Notes: generated from the letters alone by a model not told the origin. DNA of 55,505 nt from a virus (IMGVR_UViG_3300049259_000022:1-55505), one strand, 5' to 3'. Shown: positions 24,579 to 32,559, counted from the first letter of the stretch. A program made the numbers and translations.

Positions 24579-25192
24579 TCGCTGTCCTCCTCTTCCTTGC
24601 CGTCGACGTACTCGATGACCTCGGGGTGATCCTTCTCGCAGTCCGGGCCGATGCCGTAGTGGATGGACCTGGGGTCTGTGAGGGTCTTGCCGCAGATCAT
24701 GCACCGACCGAGCTCGGAGGCATACGCCTGGCCTGCGCCCATCGGGTCGACAATCGCCAGGATGAGATACGACTGCATGTTGGGTTGGCCGACCCACAGC
24801 CACTCGTCCTTACGAAGCGCGTTCTCGGAGTTGAGAGGGCGGTACATCAACAGTGGCTTCAGGTTGTCGCTGTGCTGGGACTGTACCTGGATGCAGCCGA
24901 GCCACTTAGACCGCTTGCCGAACCGGCGACTGATGCGCAGGAAGCGGTAGTGATCCCTCTCGTCCTGGCGTACGGCGTAGTACCCGTCCGGGGTCGTCTC
25001 CAGCATAGCCAGCGGCACGGTCGTGCGGGGCTGCATGGCATGTGGGACGGCCGCTGGGGGTGTCGGCGGGGGATTGGTCACCCCGACCGGAGCGGACGCG
25101 TTAGACGGGCTCGTAGCGGCCCAGCACTGACGCGATTCCTCGACGGACCCATGCCTGTGTTCGAGTCCATTCTTGCATAGTATACTAGCCAT
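24575..25192 (-). CDS. DUF6011-like zinc protein
   Basis: 205 residues from ATG 25192 with AGGAGG upstream; the longer frame runs into a structured leader and is rejected. The C-terminus reads GRCMICGKTLTDPRSIHYGIGPDC, the hallmark of the DUF6011 domain common in actinobacteria and their phages (C-x2-C then a distal C). The N-terminus has CKNGLEHRHGS, a second Cys/His cluster. A Pro-rich linker lies between. DUF6011 function is unknown; nucleic-acid binding is often assumed. Confidence 0.75.
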   Translation of the reverse strand: MASILCKNGLEHRHGSVEESRQCWAATSPSNASAPVGVTNPPPTPPAAVPHAMQPRTTVPLAMLETTPDGYYAVRQDERDHYRFLRISRRFGKRSKWLGCIQVQSQHSDNLKPLLMYRPLNSENALRKDEWLWVGQPNMQSYLILAIVDPMGAGQAYASELGRCMICGKTLTDPRSIHYGIGPDCEKDHPEVIEYVDGKEEEDSE

Positions 25193-25218
25193 ACTTCTCA
25201 TCCTCCTGGGATGGTAAG

Positions 25219-25339
25219 GTGAATAACCTTCTAGGGCAGTACGGACGTGGCCAGGCGGGGGGGGTAATGCCTGCGCCATGCGAGGGGTGTCGGGGGAGGC
25301 ACCACACTCTCGCCCGTACTGCCTTAGTAAGCTATTCAC
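25219..25339 (-). promoter_or_regulatory. Long inverted repeat in the leader of the DUF6011 gene
   Basis: The 26-base arms 25219-25244 and 25314-25339 are complementary at about 22 of 26 positions, enclosing a G-rich loop of ~69 bases. It lies just upstream of the start at 25192, so the leader RNA would fold into a long stem. Attenuation or processing is possible. The G-run inside the loop is unusual. Confidence 0.5.
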
Positions 25340-25342
25340 AAG

Positions 25343-25400
25343 TCACGCCAGGCGGGTGACGCGTGTCCGGACTCCGCTAGTGCGGTCCGCCTGGCGTGAC
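25343..25400 (-). terminator. Strong hairpin, probable terminator
   Basis: Perfect 14-base arms 25343-25356 and 25387-25400 with a secondary stem in the loop, nine bases past the stop at 25410 in the leftward direction. It separates the basic protein gene from the structured leader. No clear U-tract. Confidence 0.6.
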
Positions 25401-25409
25401 GACTGTGGG

Positions 25410-25706
25410 TTACATCAGTGAAGCGGGCACCTTGCGGCGCTTGGCGATCGGCCGCGACTTGCGAGGCGGCGTCGGCTTCTCGGGCTCCTGGTTCGGGTGC
25501 TCCTGATCGAACAGACGCTGCCGGATCTTGCTTGCCTCCTTGCAGTCACCAGCGCCCCGTTCGTTCAGGAGTTGGAGTTGTACCTCGTCGGAACGCTGAT
25601 TGCGAGCTGTACGACGAGCCGAAGCTTCATTGCGCTTCTGCTCTCGCAGTGCACGTCGGATGACTGGCTTTCGACTGCCAGCGGGATTTGGGTTCTGACT
25701 CTTCAC
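25410..25706 (-). CDS. Small basic protein
   Basis: 98 residues from GTG 25706. It is very rich in Arg, Lys, Gln and Pro (VIRRALREQKRNEASARR; KPTPPRKSRPIAKRRK). It has no cysteine pair or hydrophobic core and is probably disordered and nucleic-acid binding (inference from composition). It lies between a strong terminator and a short membrane peptide gene. Confidence 0.55.
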   Translation of the reverse strand: MKSQNPNPAGSRKPVIRRALREQKRNEASARRTARNQRSDEVQLQLLNERGAGDCKEASKIRQRLFDQEHPNQEPEKPTPPRKSRPIAKRRKVPASLM

Positions 25707-25732
25707 GGCTTTACCCTTTCACGAGAGTCTTG

Positions 25733-25831
25733 TTACATTCTACCGGAAAACATGATCGAGCTCAAAACGGCCAAGATGCAAACCGTTAGAGCAATGACTG
25801 TAAGCTCAGTCTTGTGTTGCCGCCAGCCCAT
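25733..25831 (-). CDS. Short single-pass membrane peptide
   Basis: 32 residues, too short for most gene finders. ATG 25831 has AAGGA about 12 bases upstream, right after the stop of the lipoprotein gene. After a basic N-terminus (GWRQHKTE), residues 10-28 are hydrophobic (LTVIALTVCILAVLSSIMF), one predicted membrane helix with the N-terminus inside. Possible small regulator or superinfection factor. Confidence is limited by length. Confidence 0.5.
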   Translation of the reverse strand: MGWRQHKTELTVIALTVCILAVLSSIMFSGRM

Positions 25832-25846
25832 GGTGCAGAAGGTTCC

Positions 25847-26422
25847 TTACTTCGTGAAGATGGTGGAGTCGTACTCGAAGCTGGGAGTCAGCTCGAAGAC
25901 GACATCTTTCGGGTTGGCGACGCCGAATACTACACGGTACTTCCCCTGGCGTCCATTGAGGATCTTGGTGTCGAGCGAGCCGTCGATCCCCTTCGCCGAG
26001 TCGAACACCTGGCCACCCTCGACATCCGCGCTCTGGACGGACTCCTGTGTCATCGACGGGTCGAACGGCTTGCCAGTCTTGTTGACCAGCGTGACCGTGA
26101 AGACGACGAAGTACTTGAAGCTTCCGTCGGCCGAGGCGGTGTCCGAAGGCTTGTACGCCTTGGGAGCGGACACGGTTGCGGACAGCCCGTTCTCCCAGGT
26201 GTACGCCTTGTCGAACTTGACCGTACCGTCGTCGGTCGGGGTCGGGGTGGGCGTCTCGGACGGCTCTGTCACGGCGACATCCGGCGTGCTGGTCGGTGCA
26301 GACGAAGGAGCAGCGTTCGTACCGGTGGGCTGCGTGGAGGCAACCTCTCCGGTGACGCCACCGCAGGCGGCCAGCAACACGAGGGACAGACTGGATATTG
26401 CGAGGATACTGATGCGCTTCAT
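25847..26422 (-). CDS. Lipoprotein with DUF4352-like domain
   Basis: 191 residues. It has a clear lipoprotein signal: MKRIS, a hydrophobic stretch, then LLAAC at residues 16-20, where Cys would be lipidated. A Thr/Pro/Ser-rich spacer follows. The C-terminal ~120 residues (KYFVVFTVTLVNKTGKPFDPS) resemble the beta-sandwich DUF4352 domain found in Gram-positive lipoproteins. It would sit on the outer face of the cell membrane. Phage lipoproteins are often superinfection exclusion factors; here that is inference. Confidence 0.8.
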   Translation of the reverse strand: MKRISILAISSLSLVLLAACGGVTGEVASTQPTGTNAAPSSAPTSTPDVAVTEPSETPTPTPTDDGTVKFDKAYTWENGLSATVSAPKAYKPSDTASADGSFKYFVVFTVTLVNKTGKPFDPSMTQESVQSADVEGGQVFDSAKGIDGSLDTKILNGRQGKYRVVFGVANPKDVVFELTPSFEYDSTIFTK

Positions 26423-26458
26423 TTCGTTCTCACTCTCCTGGAATGGTTGTGTACTGCG

Positions 26459-26532
<74 letters not shown>

Positions 26533-26535
26533 TAA

Positions 26536-26569
26536 GCCGTCCCCCCTCCCGCCCAGAAGAGGGGACGGC
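26536..26569 (-). terminator. GC hairpin upstream of tRNA-Pro
   Basis: Perfect 9-base arms (GCCGTCCCC, 26536-26544, with 26561-26569) between the small lipoprotein gene and the tRNA. It may end the upstream transcript or help process the tRNA 5' end. Confidence 0.5.
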
Positions 26570-26574
26570 GGTCT

Positions 26575-26694
26575 TCAGTTCCAGCCGCCTGCACCCGGAG
26601 AGGGTTCACAGGCTACTGCCGCCAGGGCCATGATGCCCAGTGCGACGATGGTCAGACGCACGCCCGAGGGAAGGCGCATGAATGCGCTGATCAT
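26575..26694 (-). CDS. Very small putative lipoprotein
   Basis: 39 residues. The ATG at 26694 overlaps the stop of the upstream secreted-protein gene (ATGA), so translation is coupled. A basic N-terminus, a hydrophobic segment (VRLTIVALGIMALAAVAC) and Cys29 form a lipobox-like site, leaving only ~11 residues after the cysteine, like entericidin-type or lysis-associated peptides. Confidence is moderate because of size. Confidence 0.55.
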   Translation of the reverse strand: MISAFMRLPSGVRLTIVALGIMALAAVACEPSPGAGGWN

Positions 26695-27293
26695 CCGTCA
26701 GTCGACTGCAGGTACGTCTGGGTCACCGGAAGGCTGAGACCCGGGACGCACAGCGCCCAGACCTTGACCTTCAGCGGCGGGCTGTCGCTCGTCGCGCCCG
26801 CGTTCCCGCCGAACTGAACGACCCAGCCGTCGAGACGGTTCGCCTTCGGCAGGTTCGTGGTCCAGTCCATCCGGCCCGGGAACGACGAGCTGACCGGGGT
26901 GTTGCGCGCCAGGCTGGTCGCGTCCACGAGGGTCTGTGCGCCGCCGCTGATGGCCGTATCGGTGACCTTCTTGCAGGCGACCGTGGCGATGGCTCCCGCG
27001 TTCGTGTCGCCCTTGTCGTAGTAGGCGACCGAGTAGTACGCGCCAGTGAGGGTGTCGCCGTCCTTCAGGAACGCATCCCGGTCGGCCGGAACGATCTTCG
27101 ACTTCGGCAGCGAGTTGTCCACGACCTGGGCGGCCGCGACGGAACGATTGCAGAGTGGATACGTCAGGGTCTTGCAGTCCGGCTTGACGGCGGCCGACGA
27201 GATGGCGACGATGCCGACGGTGCCCATTGCGGCGACGGCACCTGCGACGACCAGTCGCTTCCAACCCTTGTTGATCAGGTTCTTGACCTGCAT
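26691..27293 (-). CDS. Secreted or membrane-anchored hypothetical protein
   Basis: 200 residues from ATG 27293 (AGGAGATGAAGC upstream); the 17-residue extension into the leader hairpin is rejected. A signal/anchor is visible (KRLVVAGAVAAMGTVGIVAISSA). The exported part has four cysteines (DCKTLTYPLC, VACKKV, ALCVPG), consistent with two disulphides, and is Thr/Ala/Asp rich. Possibly a cell-surface protein. No family recognised. Confidence 0.7.
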   Translation of the reverse strand: MQVKNLINKGWKRLVVAGAVAAMGTVGIVAISSAAVKPDCKTLTYPLCNRSVAAAQVVDNSLPKSKIVPADRDAFLKDGDTLTGAYYSVAYYDKGDTNAGAIATVACKKVTDTAISGGAQTLVDATSLARNTPVSSSFPGRMDWTTNLPKANRLDGWVVQFGGNAGATSDSPPLKVKVWALCVPGLSLPVTQTYLQSTDG

Positions 27294-27325
27294 TGCTTCA
27301 TCTCCTAGATGAGAACAGTAGGACA

Positions 27326-27391
27326 GCTCGCATCGTCCGTGCATCCTGGGAGGTTCCGAATCCAGGTGCGTACAACACGGACGATGCGAGC
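27326..27391 (-). promoter_or_regulatory. 16-bp perfect inverted repeat in a leader
   Basis: Arms 27326-27341 (GCTCGCATCGTCCGTG) and 27376-27391 pair perfectly, with a smaller CCTGG/CCAGG stem in the loop. It lies 33 bases upstream of the start at 27293 and downstream of tRNA-Gly, so it could separate tRNA from mRNA or control the secreted-protein gene. Confidence 0.5.
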
Positions 27392-27460
27392 CTTGGTAGA
27401 ACAGAACTGCGTTAAGTGTGGGGCTTGAGCCCCGATTTTATTAGTGTCTCACGGACACCG

Positions 27461-27534
27461 AGCGCCGGGCAGGACTTGAACCTGCTTGCTCTCACCTGGA
27501 AGGTGAGCGCTCATTCCATACGAGCATCCGGCGC
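27461..27534 (-). tRNA. tRNA-Gly (anticodon TCC)
   Basis: Complete cloverleaf: acceptor GCGCCGG/CCGGCGC, D arm GCTC/GAGC, anticodon stem CTCAC/GTGAG with loop CTTCCAG (TCC at 34-36), T arm GCAGG-TTCAAGT-CCTGC, discriminator T as usual for tRNA-Gly. It reads GGA (and GGG). No encoded CCA. A small GTGTC/GACAC stem follows the 3' end. Confidence 0.93.
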
Positions 27535-27909
27535 ACATTGAGGGTGACTCACTGCGTGAGGCGGCAGGTCTGTCACCCTCATGCCTGGCGCGCACAGCAC
27601 CAACCTGAGTCGACGCGCCAGATCCACGAACCTACCTACCTGAATCCCTCAGCCGCCGTACTACCGACGATACAGGTCGCCTCCAGGGGAGGGCGGGGTG
27701 ACCGGTGGCCCGGTCTGGAAGCACTCCCACCACCTCGGTTCGTGGAGGTATTCAGTTGTGTTACAAGACGAGGTGCAGCCTGCATCCTCGCACGGCCGGT
27801 AGCGAAGTCTCCTTCTGTGATCCCGCACCATCCCCGCAGGGTGAGTAGGTGCAGCTGGAGTTCATTCACTAGCTGCTACAGGCCACACCTCGCCCGGACC
27901 AGCTGCGGA
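27535..27909 (-). other. 375-base gap with hairpins, no convincing gene
   Basis: Contains a 9-bp inverted repeat (27539-27547 with 27573-27581) and several weaker stems near 27771-27900 downstream of the next gene, which may end its transcript. A 77-codon minus frame (27636-27869) has no ribosome site and noise-like composition. A non-coding RNA is possible. Confidence 0.4.
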
Positions 27910-28869
27910 TCAGCTCTTGCGAGCGCCCTTCGGCTGGCCGTCCTTGGCGTCGACCGGCTCGACGCCCTCGAGGGTGCACTTGCCGGAACGCGGGAACAGA
28001 CGGGCCGACACCGCACCCGGCGACGGAGCCTCGTTGCCGTACTCCTCCGAGTGGTGCGTGACGATCTGCGCGATGGTCAGGAAGTCGCCGGACGCCTTGT
28101 CCGCGAACGCCGCCTGAATGTGCTTGCCGATGTCCCGACGCGTGCCGGTGAAGGGGGCCTTCGGGCCGCCCCCGCCGCCACCCTTGACGCTCTTGCCCTG
28201 CGCCAGCTTCAGCGCACGCTGCGCCAGGGCCGACACCTCGGGCTTCTCGCCCTCGCCGGTGTACTTCGCCAGGGTGTCGACCTCGTTGACGGTCTTCTGC
28301 GCCAGCTCGTTGGCCTTGGTCTGCCAGTCGTCGGACACACCCTCCGGGACGTTCTGCGTCACGTAGCCGTACGCCAGCTGGAGACCGACAACCTGCTGCA
28401 CGAATGCCTCGGTCGGGTCGGACGGGGTCGCGTCGGCCTTCTTGCCCCCGCCGCGCGACTTGGTCAACTCCTGGCGGATGGTGTTGAGCGCCCGAGCGTT
28501 CGGGATGTTGCCGTGCTCGGGGTCCAGGGCCTCCTTGACGCCCTGCTCGATGCTCGCCCGCACCTTGGCCTTGGCCTTCGAGCCGTCGAGCTCGTGGTAC
28601 GCCTTGATGACCGGCTCGAGCTGGGCGGGCGCGAGGGTGCCGGTGGACTGGTCCATCTCGGCCAGCGCGACCTTCAGGGCCTCGTCGAAGCCGGTGGTGT
28701 CGATGACCTCAGGCGCAGCGGCGGCCTGCGGCTCGGTGTTCTCGGTGTTCTGTGGGGTGCTCTGCGCCTGCTCGTCGGCTGGCGCGGTAGCCGTGGTAGT
28801 CACGGTCTCCTCCTTGTTAGATGCGGCGGCCTTCTTGGCAGCTGCCGTCTTGGTTGGCTGACGCGCCAT
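27910..28869 (-). CDS. Paralogue A: helical protein with C-terminal conserved domain, function unknown
   Basis: 319 residues from ATG 28869. The N-terminus is basic and Ala/Lys rich (ARQPTKTAAAKKAAASNK). The body is helical. A Gly-rich linker (KGGGGGGPK) precedes a ~75-residue C-terminal domain. That domain, and much of the body, aligns with the protein at 33223-34014 (shared pattern HI..A....G..LT.AQ+..H.S..YG...PS.GA+.A), so the two are full-length paralogues. Both stand alone with strong leader or terminator structures and a GC-rich codon choice, suggesting high expression. A nucleoid-like or regulatory DNA-binding role is a guess. Confidence 0.75.
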   Translation of the reverse strand: MARQPTKTAAAKKAAASNKEETVTTTATAPADEQAQSTPQNTENTEPQAAAAPEVIDTTGFDEALKVALAEMDQSTGTLAPAQLEPVIKAYHELDGSKAKAKVRASIEQGVKEALDPEHGNIPNARALNTIRQELTKSRGGGKKADATPSDPTEAFVQQVVGLQLAYGYVTQNVPEGVSDDWQTKANELAQKTVNEVDTLAKYTGEGEKPEVSALAQRALKLAQGKSVKGGGGGGPKAPFTGTRRDIGKHIQAAFADKASGDFLTIAQIVTHHSEEYGNEAPSPGAVSARLFPRSGKCTLEGVEPVDAKDGQPKGARKS

Positions 28870-28915
28870 TTCGATAACCTCCTGCGATACCGGGCGTCGG
28901 ATATTGCGTGATCGT

Positions 28916-28975
28916 CGGCTTGACCATCTGTGATGACAGCGAACCTAGCGCTGACACGGACACATGGTCAAGCCG
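28916..28975 (-). promoter_or_regulatory. 12-bp inverted repeat with candidate promoter before paralogue A
   Basis: Arms 28916-28927 (CGGCTTGACCAT) and 28964-28975 pair perfectly, with an inner CAGCG/CGCTG stem. Read leftward, one arm contains TTGACC and 18 bases later TAGGTT, a possible -35/-10 pair. The repeat could be an operator over that promoter or a leader hairpin. Confidence 0.4.
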
Positions 28976-29271
28976 GGTAGTGGAGTTGAATGTTCTAACT
29001 TGCTATCGGAGACCAGCCCTCGACTCAAGCGTTCATTCGACTGGGAGACTTACTCCTGCACTCCGTGTGTACTTGTAGGGTATCCGGCTAGGACTTCTGG
29101 TCGATCAGCCACCCCATAATGTCACCTCCCAGCTATACCCTTCGAGGGTTACGTGCTGGGACCTTCACGCACCTGGTTAGAGGGCGTGCGGTATCCCCAC
29201 GCAACAAACATTACTCAGCTGATAGGCTGATGGGAAGCATTTTGCGGTATGGACTTTGCCGGGCGTGTTGA
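28976..29271 (-). other. Gap with a TTCG-type hairpin
   Basis: No gene seen. At 29128-29160 a CCCAGC/GCTGGG outer stem encloses ACCCT-TCG-AGGGT, a stable nested hairpin. It lies 112-144 bases beyond the stop at 29272 in the leftward direction, so it may terminate the upstream operon. Confidence 0.4.
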
Positions 29272-29574
29272 TCAGAACGGCGCATCTGGCTCGTTATTCG
29301 TGAGACCTGCCAGGACAACAGCTACCTCGTTCGCGTCGAGGATGAGCTCCACGATGCCGCCGCCTGGGCCATCGAGCTGCATCCATTCGGTGAAGGTGCC
29401 GCAGTGATGACAGCGTCTGATCACGATATACAGACCCATGGCATGACTGGGATCGGTGCATCGGTGCGCCTGGCGGAAGAAGCTCCACGTATCGTGAGGT
29501 GTAGACTCGAGCTCGATCTTGCACTCCATTGGAGCGTAATCGGGCTCGTCATATGGAATCAGGTGAAGGGTCAC
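29272..29574 (-). CDS. Hypothetical protein
   Basis: 100 residues from GTG 29574, sharing bases with the upstream TGA and with GGAG eight or nine bases upstream. Cys and His residues (HRCTDPSH, RRCHHCG) could form a zinc site. The C-terminal half is hydrophobic and beta/alpha (VELILDANEVAVVLAGL). Last gene of the leftward cluster that starts at 32549. Confidence 0.65.
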   Translation of the reverse strand: MTLHLIPYDEPDYAPMECKIELESTPHDTWSFFRQAHRCTDPSHAMGLYIVIRRCHHCGTFTEWMQLDGPGGGIVELILDANEVAVVLAGLTNNEPDAPF

Positions 29575-29708
29575 TGGATACGCTCCGAAATGGTCTTGTA
29601 CTTCTCGTCGTCGGACAACGGTGGCAGAGTGTAACCTTTGATGGAGCGTACGATAGAAGCTCCAACGTAGACTGCAAACGCGAATAGGATTACTATTGCG
29701 AGTGCCAT
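29571..29708 (-). CDS. Small single-pass membrane protein
   Basis: 45 residues from ATG 29708 with GGAGAG upstream. Residues 2-20 are hydrophobic (ALAIVILFAFAVYVGASIV), one membrane helix at the very N-terminus, followed by a charged cytoplasmic tail. Its TGA overlaps the next GTG. Function unknown. Confidence 0.6.
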   Translation of the reverse strand: MALAIVILFAFAVYVGASIVRSIKGYTLPPLSDDEKYKTISERIQ

Positions 29709-29720
29709 TGATCTCTCCAG

Positions 29721-29900
29721 CTAGGAGGTGAGACTTCCGTTCAACAGACCCTCGCGGATCTTGGCGTAACGAGTGTTAGCAATATGCTTGACCTCGCCAG
29801 TATACAGGTACCATCTGACGTTGCGAATGGTGATCGGCGAGTGGTCTTGGGTCTCGTAGCCGTGTGTTACCAGGTTGCGCATTACTACGGTATCAGTCAT
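29721..29900 (-). CDS. Small hypothetical protein
   Basis: 59 residues. The ATG at 29900 shares the A of the upstream stop (TGATG) and the frame fills the gap to the next ribosome site. The sequence (VRWYLYTGEVKHIANTRY) is beta-rich with no motif. Supported by tight coupling. Confidence 0.6.
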   Translation of the reverse strand: MTDTVVMRNLVTHGYETQDHSPITIRNVRWYLYTGEVKHIANTRYAKIREGLLNGSLTS

Positions 29901-30376
29901 CAGGCTCGCCGCGCCGCCTCTCGGGCATCCCGTTCGATCCTGGGTGACAGTACCGCACCCATGTGATACGGACTGCGGAACTCCCAGGTACCCTCTAGGC
30001 GGTAGATCAGCGACGGGTGATGGACATCGGGCAGTTGATAGAAGCCCCGGTAGCCGTCGAGCCCCTGGTCGTATGGTCGCAGCCAGGAGAGGAGCAGCGG
30101 GATCTCGTTCGTGTGCTTGAAGCTGCTGTTCACGATCAGCTGGTAGCGCTCGGTATAGGAGTCATACCTGAACTCCGTGGTCGCCGTCATGTGCGTATCC
30201 GAGCTGAGTACCAGCATCGAACGCCACTTGATCGTGTCGAAGAACGGGTGATCCGGAAGCTGGTTGCGCTCCTTGGCTGGCTCGCCAGACAGGTCAATCA
30301 TGTGCTGAATGATCGGGACGGCAGGGTTACCGACCTTGAACTCGGCGGTGAGGTAGAACCAAGTTGGGTCACCCAT
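29900..30376 (-). CDS. Hypothetical protein
   Basis: 158 residues. Beta-rich with many aromatic residues (FYLTAEFKVGNP; FRYDSYTERYQLIV) and a basic helical C-terminus. No signal, metal site or known motif. It is coupled to both neighbours. Confidence 0.65.
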   Translation of the reverse strand: MGDPTWFYLTAEFKVGNPAVPIIQHMIDLSGEPAKERNQLPDHPFFDTIKWRSMLVLSSDTHMTATTEFRYDSYTERYQLIVNSSFKHTNEIPLLLSWLRPYDQGLDGYRGFYQLPDVHHPSLIYRLEGTWEFRSPYHMGAVLSPRIERDAREAARRA

Positions 30377-30636
30377 CAGAACACATCACCCTGCGGGCGC
30401 TCGACGTACCACCACATCTCGGCGTCACCGACCTGGGTTCCCTCGTAGAAGCCAGCCTCGCCGTGCGTGATCGGGAAGGAGAACTTGTTACCTTCCTCGT
30501 CGTACAGCTGGACCCCCCGACCGAGCAACTCGCAGGTCATAGTCTTGCCTGCGACATTGAGGTGCATGCACACCTCCGACCAAGGCATGATGACCTTGAT
30601 CTTCTCTCCAACCTTAACGCGGACTTTGTCCGGCAT
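30376..30636 (-). CDS. Hypothetical protein
   Basis: 86 residues from ATG 30636. The ATG three codons earlier abuts AGGAGG with no spacing, so the second ATG, nine bases from it, is preferred. Beta-rich (KVRVKVGEKIKVIM), possibly a small barrel. No family recognised. Confidence 0.6.
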   Translation of the reverse strand: MPDKVRVKVGEKIKVIMPWSEVCMHLNVAGKTMTCELLGRGVQLYDEEGNKFSFPITHGEAGFYEGTQVGDAEMWWYVERPQGDVF

Positions 30637-30658
30637 TTCTCTCATCCTCCTGGATGGA

Positions 30659-31018
30659 TTACTTGTTGTTAGCGGAGCCCTTTTTGTACCAGGTCGGGCA
30701 GTCGAGCGTGTAGAAGTTGTATCCCTCGTATCCGGAGTACATCACGAAAGTTTGCTCGCGAGGCACTTTGATGCCCTTCACCTTCGCTTCACCGTGAGCG
30801 AGAAGGGTGCCACCCTTCATCTTGTCTGACACCCACCACCTGCACTTCGCAGAAGGTGTAACGCCAGGTGCAGTGTCGTACTGCGATCCGACGAAGTCCT
30901 TCACGATCTTGACTCCGTGGTCGGCATCACCTGTGAGCTGATCTGGACCATTACCACATGCGGCCAGGGTGAATGCGAGTCCTACGGTTCCCCCGACTGT
31001 CAATACTGTGCGCTTCAT
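30659..31018 (-). CDS. Putative lipoprotein
   Basis: 119 residues from ATG 31018 (AGAAAGG upstream). The signal is classical: MKRTVLTVGGTVGLAFTLAAC, with Cys21 as the lipidation site. The exported domain has two further cysteines and many Lys/Tyr. With the lipoproteins at 25847 and 26575 this makes three in one accessory region. Exclusion of superinfecting phage is a reasonable hypothesis, not shown. Confidence 0.78.
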   Translation of the reverse strand: MKRTVLTVGGTVGLAFTLAACGNGPDQLTGDADHGVKIVKDFVGSQYDTAPGVTPSAKCRWWVSDKMKGGTLLAHGEAKVKGIKVPREQTFVMYSGYEGYNFYTLDCPTWYKKGSANNK

Positions 31019-31054
31019 GAGCGACCTTTCTCCCCTGATCCGGGGCGGCACACC

Positions 31055-31072
31055 TCACTGCAAGAGTGAAGC
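31055..31072 (-). terminator. Weak hairpin upstream of lipoprotein gene
   Basis: A short TCACT-GCAAG-AGTGA stem between the stop at 31085 and the lipoprotein start at 31018. Flanking GATCC/GGATC bases could extend it. Possible attenuator or weak terminator. Confidence 0.3.
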
Positions 31073-31084
31073 GGCCGTGCTGGA

Positions 31085-31297
31085 TCAGGACTTCCTGGTA
31101 CGTACTGTCTGACCAGTGAAGCTCATCGGCATCACCGAGAAGATGATGTCAGTCTCGATGGGGTGATTCTCCTTGAGCTCTTTCTCGGTGAGCCAGCGTG
31201 TCTCGCCTGTGTTGCGCGTCTTGTAGACAGCGCCATTCCTCCACTCGGTGATCTCCCACACCTCGTAGAGCGACTCGATGTCATCAATGGTCGGCAT
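31085..31297 (-). CDS. Small hypothetical protein
   Basis: 70 residues from ATG 31297, one base after the upstream stop (TGACATG). The long Arg/Thr-rich frame upstream of this Met is noise over the previous gene. The sequence (YEVWEITEWRNGAVYKTRN) is beta-rich and ends in a basic tail. No family recognised. Confidence 0.6.
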   Translation of the reverse strand: MPTIDDIESLYEVWEITEWRNGAVYKTRNTGETRWLTEKELKENHPIETDIIFSVMPMSFTGQTVRTRKS

Positions 31298-31298
31298 G

Positions 31299-31781
31299 TC
31301 AGTTCCAGTACCTCTCCATTGCTGGGGTCGTGTAACCCTCCGCCGTTCGATCGGCATTGTCAAGGGGGAACCGACCCCCACCTGGGCGATGACAGTCTGC
31401 CTCATAGACGCGGCGGTCGCGTTGCTGGTACTCATCGCGGTGCTCCCCCGCAGCCTCGTAAACAGCGTGTGGCCGGAACCGTACATCCGGGGCCGAGAAT
31501 TGGTCCGTACGCGACCAGACGCCATCGTCGCGGGTGTAGACATCCAGAATGCGTTCCGCCGCGTTGTAGCGCGTCTCACGGGACATGACTGTCACGTCAT
31601 ACTTGATGTACGACACGCCCAGCCTGTCCTCCTCCACGAGGATGCTATCCACGGTCGAGTGGAAGGGCAACTTGATCTTGATGCCGATGTGAGCCTCGCC
31701 TGCGGCCACTAGTTGGGCGGACGTGAGGTCATGCTCGACACCGTGACGGCCGTGCTCGACCTTGATGAGCGGGTTGATCAT
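31299..31781 (-). CDS. Hypothetical protein
   Basis: 160 residues from ATG 31781, behind AGGAGGAAG. The N-terminal ~95 residues look folded (HIGIKIKLPFHSTVDSILVEED). The C-terminal part is Arg/Asp/Tyr rich and polar. No family recognised. Confidence 0.6.
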   Translation of the reverse strand: MINPLIKVEHGRHGVEHDLTSAQLVAAGEAHIGIKIKLPFHSTVDSILVEEDRLGVSYIKYDVTVMSRETRYNAAERILDVYTRDDGVWSRTDQFSAPDVRFRPHAVYEAAGEHRDEYQQRDRRVYEADCHRPGGGRFPLDNADRTAEGYTTPAMERYWN

Positions 31782-31809
31782 CTCTTCCTCCTGGGAAGGG
31801 TTGATACTG

Positions 31810-32085
31810 CTAGTACTGACAGACTGCGATGATGTCGGACTCATAAGCCCAGATGTGGTTATTCTCGTCAATCTCGACCCACTTGCCCTCGCCGTCCTTG
31901 ACGAGGGCAGGCTCACCTTCCTCGCGAACACCTTCCCACCTGACTGGCTCGAGGTGCGTCCAGATCTCGGTGACTGCGGCTACCTCGGGGTGACCGTTGC
32001 GCAGGTAGCGAACAAGACTGCCCTCGGTGTACGTCAGGCTTGTACCGGGAATGGTGCGAGGCTCGGTTGCGCCTGGCTGGGTCAC
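31810..32085 (-). CDS. Hypothetical protein
   Basis: 91 residues from GTG 32085, overlapping the upstream stop (GTGA). Longer in-frame starts are within the previous gene and are rejected. Beta-rich and acidic, with a C-terminal segment resembling a small all-beta domain (VKDGEGKWVEIDENN). No family recognised. Confidence 0.6.
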   Translation of the reverse strand: MTQPGATEPRTIPGTSLTYTEGSLVRYLRNGHPEVAAVTEIWTHLEPVRWEGVREEGEPALVKDGEGKWVEIDENNHIWAYESDIIAVCQY

Positions 32086-32549
32086 TTGAACTCGCCCCTG
32101 TGGTATTTCTGGATCATGGTGCCGTCCATAGCAGAGGAGCTCCTGTACAGCACCTCCCACTCGAGGCGCGTGACAGGCTTGGAGAACTTCCCGAAGGCAC
32201 CCTGCCAGACCGCGTCTCCGTAGTCACGCTGATGCTTCGGCAGGTTCATCCAGCGCGCCTGGTAATCAACCGGGCCAACCGGCGGCGTGGGCGGCGTGCG
32301 TGTGAGCTCCACGAGCTTCGAGACATGCAGGTACAGGTGCGGGTCACGCAGTACAGCGTCCATCAGGAGTGACTGGACCTCGTCACCGATCTCATCGCCA
32401 TTCTCGTCCAGATCCTGCGGGCTACTGTGCCCCGCCTGATACAGGAACTCCACAACCAACTCGGACGCCTCGTCAACGCGTTTCTGCGACAGGTCATCCA
32501 ACGCCACCCATTGGGCGGGCAACTTCGGCAGCTTCATGGTTCCATTCAC
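32082..32549 (-). CDS. Hypothetical protein, first gene of a leftward operon
   Basis: 155 residues (ATG 32549 after GAGGGG; ATG 32537 is an alternative). Helical and acidic in the first 80 residues, with a Pro-rich middle and a polar C-terminus. No family recognised. The ~650-base gap upstream suggests a promoter close by. Confidence 0.65.
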   Translation of the reverse strand: MNGTMKLPKLPAQWVALDDLSQKRVDEASELVVEFLYQAGHSSPQDLDENGDEIGDEVQSLLMDAVLRDPHLYLHVSKLVELTRTPPTPPVGPVDYQARWMNLPKHQRDYGDAVWQGAFGKFSKPVTRLEWEVLYRSSSAMDGTMIQKYHRGEFK

Positions 32550-32559
32550 CCCTCGTCAT

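Noticed and set aside
27420-27433. GGGGC-TTGA-GCCCC hairpin followed by a T-rich run, rightward terminator
   Set aside because: It points rightward, where no gene is transcribed; listed only as a possible antisense stop.
27636-27869. 77-codon minus frame after paralogue A
   Set aside because: No ribosome site, Arg/Gly/Ser-rich second half, and overlap with hairpins.
27538-28911. 457-codon plus-strand open frame
   Set aside because: It is antisense to paralogue A and to the hairpin-rich gap. Arg/Leu/Val-rich composition and lack of a ribosome site mark it as a GC-rich shadow.
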